A stretch of DNA of 40,846 nucleotides from Actinoplanes oryzae (GTDB lineage: Bacteria > Actinomycetota > Actinomycetes > Mycobacteriales > Micromonosporaceae): NCBI RefSeq assembly GCF_030757795.1, contig NZ_JAUQWH010000078.1, positions 1 to 40,846 on the forward strand, in the 5' to 3' direction. This document shows positions 39,930 through 40,846 of the stretch, piece by piece; the first letter of the stretch is position 1, and each line of letters opens with the position of its first letter. The notes beneath the pieces are model-generated. The model made no database searches and was not told the origin of the DNA. It saw only the letters and a program-made list of their open reading frames with translations. The position numbers and the translations under genes are program-made.

Positions 39930-40846
39930 TCAAAGGGTGATGCGGCCCTCGACGGCGGCGAGGGCGATGTCGGTGCGGTGGTGGGAGCCCTCCAGCTTGA
40001 TGCTGTCGACCAGCGCGTACGCCGCCGAGCGCGCCGCCGCCAGGTCGGCGCCCGTGGCAGTCGCGCTCAGGACGCGGCCGCCCGCGGAGACCAGGGTGCC
40101 GTCGGCGGTGCGGGCGGTGCCGGCGTGGATGACGCCCGGCTGCTCGCCACCCTCGATGGGGTCGCCCGTGCGGGGGGTGCCCGGATAGTTGTGGCTGGCG
40201 ATCACGACGGTGACCGCCGAGCCGTCGCGCCAGGTCAGGGGCGGGAAATCGGCGAGGGCGCCCGTGGCAGCCGCGTGGAGGAGCTCGGCCAGGGGCGTCT
40301 CGAGGAGGGCCAGGACGACCTGGGTCTCGGGGTCGCCGAAGCGGGCGTTGAACTCGATGACCTTCGGGCCGGCCGGGGTCAGGGCGAGGCCGACGTAGAG
40401 CAGGCCCGCGAACGGGATGCCGCGCTTGCGCATCTCGGTGAGGGTCGGCTCGACCGTCTCGGCCAGGACGCGGTCGACCAGGTCGGCCGGCGCCCAGGGC
40501 AGCGGGGCGTAGGCGCCCATGCCGCCGGTGTTGGGGCCCTCGTCGCCGTCGCCGGCGCGCTTGAAATCCTGGGCCGGCATGAGCGGGACGGCCGTGGTGC
40601 CGTCGGTGACCACGAAGAGCGACACCTCGGGGCCGGAGAGGAACTCCTCGATCACGACCTGGCCGCACTCGTCGGCGTGCTGGGCGGCGACGGTGAGGGA
40701 GTCGGTGACCACGACGCCCTTGCCCGCGGCGAGCCCGTCGTTCTTGACCACGTAGGGCGCGCCGAACTCGGTCAGCGCCGCGGTGACCTCCTCGGCCGTC
40801 GAGCAGGCGAAGGCGCGGGCGGTGGGCACGCCGGCGGCGGTCATGA
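39930..40846 (-). CDS. purD: Phosphoribosylamine-glycine ligase, 5' end missing
   Basis: At least 304 residues, cut by the window edge; about 115 N-terminal residues are missing. The ATP-grasp fold is shown by APYVVKNDGLAAGKGVVV, EEFLSGPEVSLFVVTDG and EFNARFGDPETQVVL. It makes GAR in the second step of purine synthesis. It is on the minus strand next to the SCP-2 protein, without an obvious operon partner in the window. The C-terminal GAR domain is intact. Confidence 0.95.
   Translation of the reverse strand, partial: MTAAGVPTARAFACSTAEEVTAALTEFGAPYVVKNDGLAAGKGVVVTDSLTVAAQHADECGQVVIEEFLSGPEVSLFVVTDGTTAVPLMPAQDFKRAGDGDEGPNTGGMGAYAPLPWAPADLVDRVLAETVEPTLTEMRKRGIPFAGLLYVGLALTPAGPKVIEFNARFGDPETQVVLALLETPLAELLHAAATGALADFPPLTWRDGSAVTVVIASHNYPGTPRTGDPIEGGEQPGVIHAGTARTADGTLVSAGGRVLSATATGADLAAARSAAYALVDSIKLEGSHHRTDIALAAVEGRITL

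Overview
The window is very GC-rich, uses many GTG and TTG starts, and shows several leaderless promoters of the TANNNT-N6/7-ATG/GTG kind. The genes (BldC, DUF3073, a PurS/PurQ/PurL operon, LitR-type crt cluster, PrsW) are those of a high-GC actinobacterium. Gene order bldC - hypothetical - valine/leucine dehydrogenase - DUF3073 - purM - purF matches what I remember of the Streptomyces core chromosome, and several proteins look Micromonosporaceae-like (an Actinoplanes relative is my guess, from memory only). No rRNA, CRISPR array, prophage or insertion sequence is visible.

Layout. 0.3-3.5 kb: a Rieske/DUF2231 membrane protein divergent from a MEDS-STAS sensor and an RsbW-like kinase, then a secreted TIM-barrel-like protein. 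3.7-10.5 kb: a light-response carotenoid cluster, with crtB and the photolyase phrB on the minus strand and crtE-crtI-idi-litR on the plus strand, sharing a promoter region that carries a tandem direct repeat. 10.8-11.2 kb: tRNA-Glu, tRNA-Asp and tRNA-Phe, then a terminator and about 300 bp of tandem-repeat DNA. 11.9-20.8 kb: a second HATPase/STAS pair, an SGNH hydrolase, a HAD phosphatase, a thioesterase, a tiny Asp-rich calcium-binding-like protein, PrsW, KptA, a methyltransferase, a PPOX-fold protein, BldC and a conserved hypothetical protein. 20.9-22.5 kb: vdh and DUF3073.

23.2-24.5 kb is the most interesting locus: a radical SAM/SPASM maturase overlapping a 72-residue precursor whose C-terminus carries four aromatic-X-(Asn/His) motifs. 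This is a compact cyclophane RiPP system of the type I remember as AmcB/AmcA.

24.7-40.8 kb is dominated by purine biosynthesis: purM, purF, purS-purQ-purL, purB (at the end of an ArsR-MFS-purB operon) and the 3' part of purD. Between them lie two SCP-2-like proteins, a GNAT acetyltransferase, a secreted S1 protease and a 716-residue single-pass membrane protein with a long intracellular Gly/Tyr-rich repeat tail. PurL itself has a ~137-residue Ala/Pro-rich tail. A start-less HicB-like antitoxin remnant sits next to purD.

Several non-coding gaps hold short tandem repeats (16, 20, 19, ~36 and ~40 bp periods), and convergent gene ends are mostly marked by strong hairpins.
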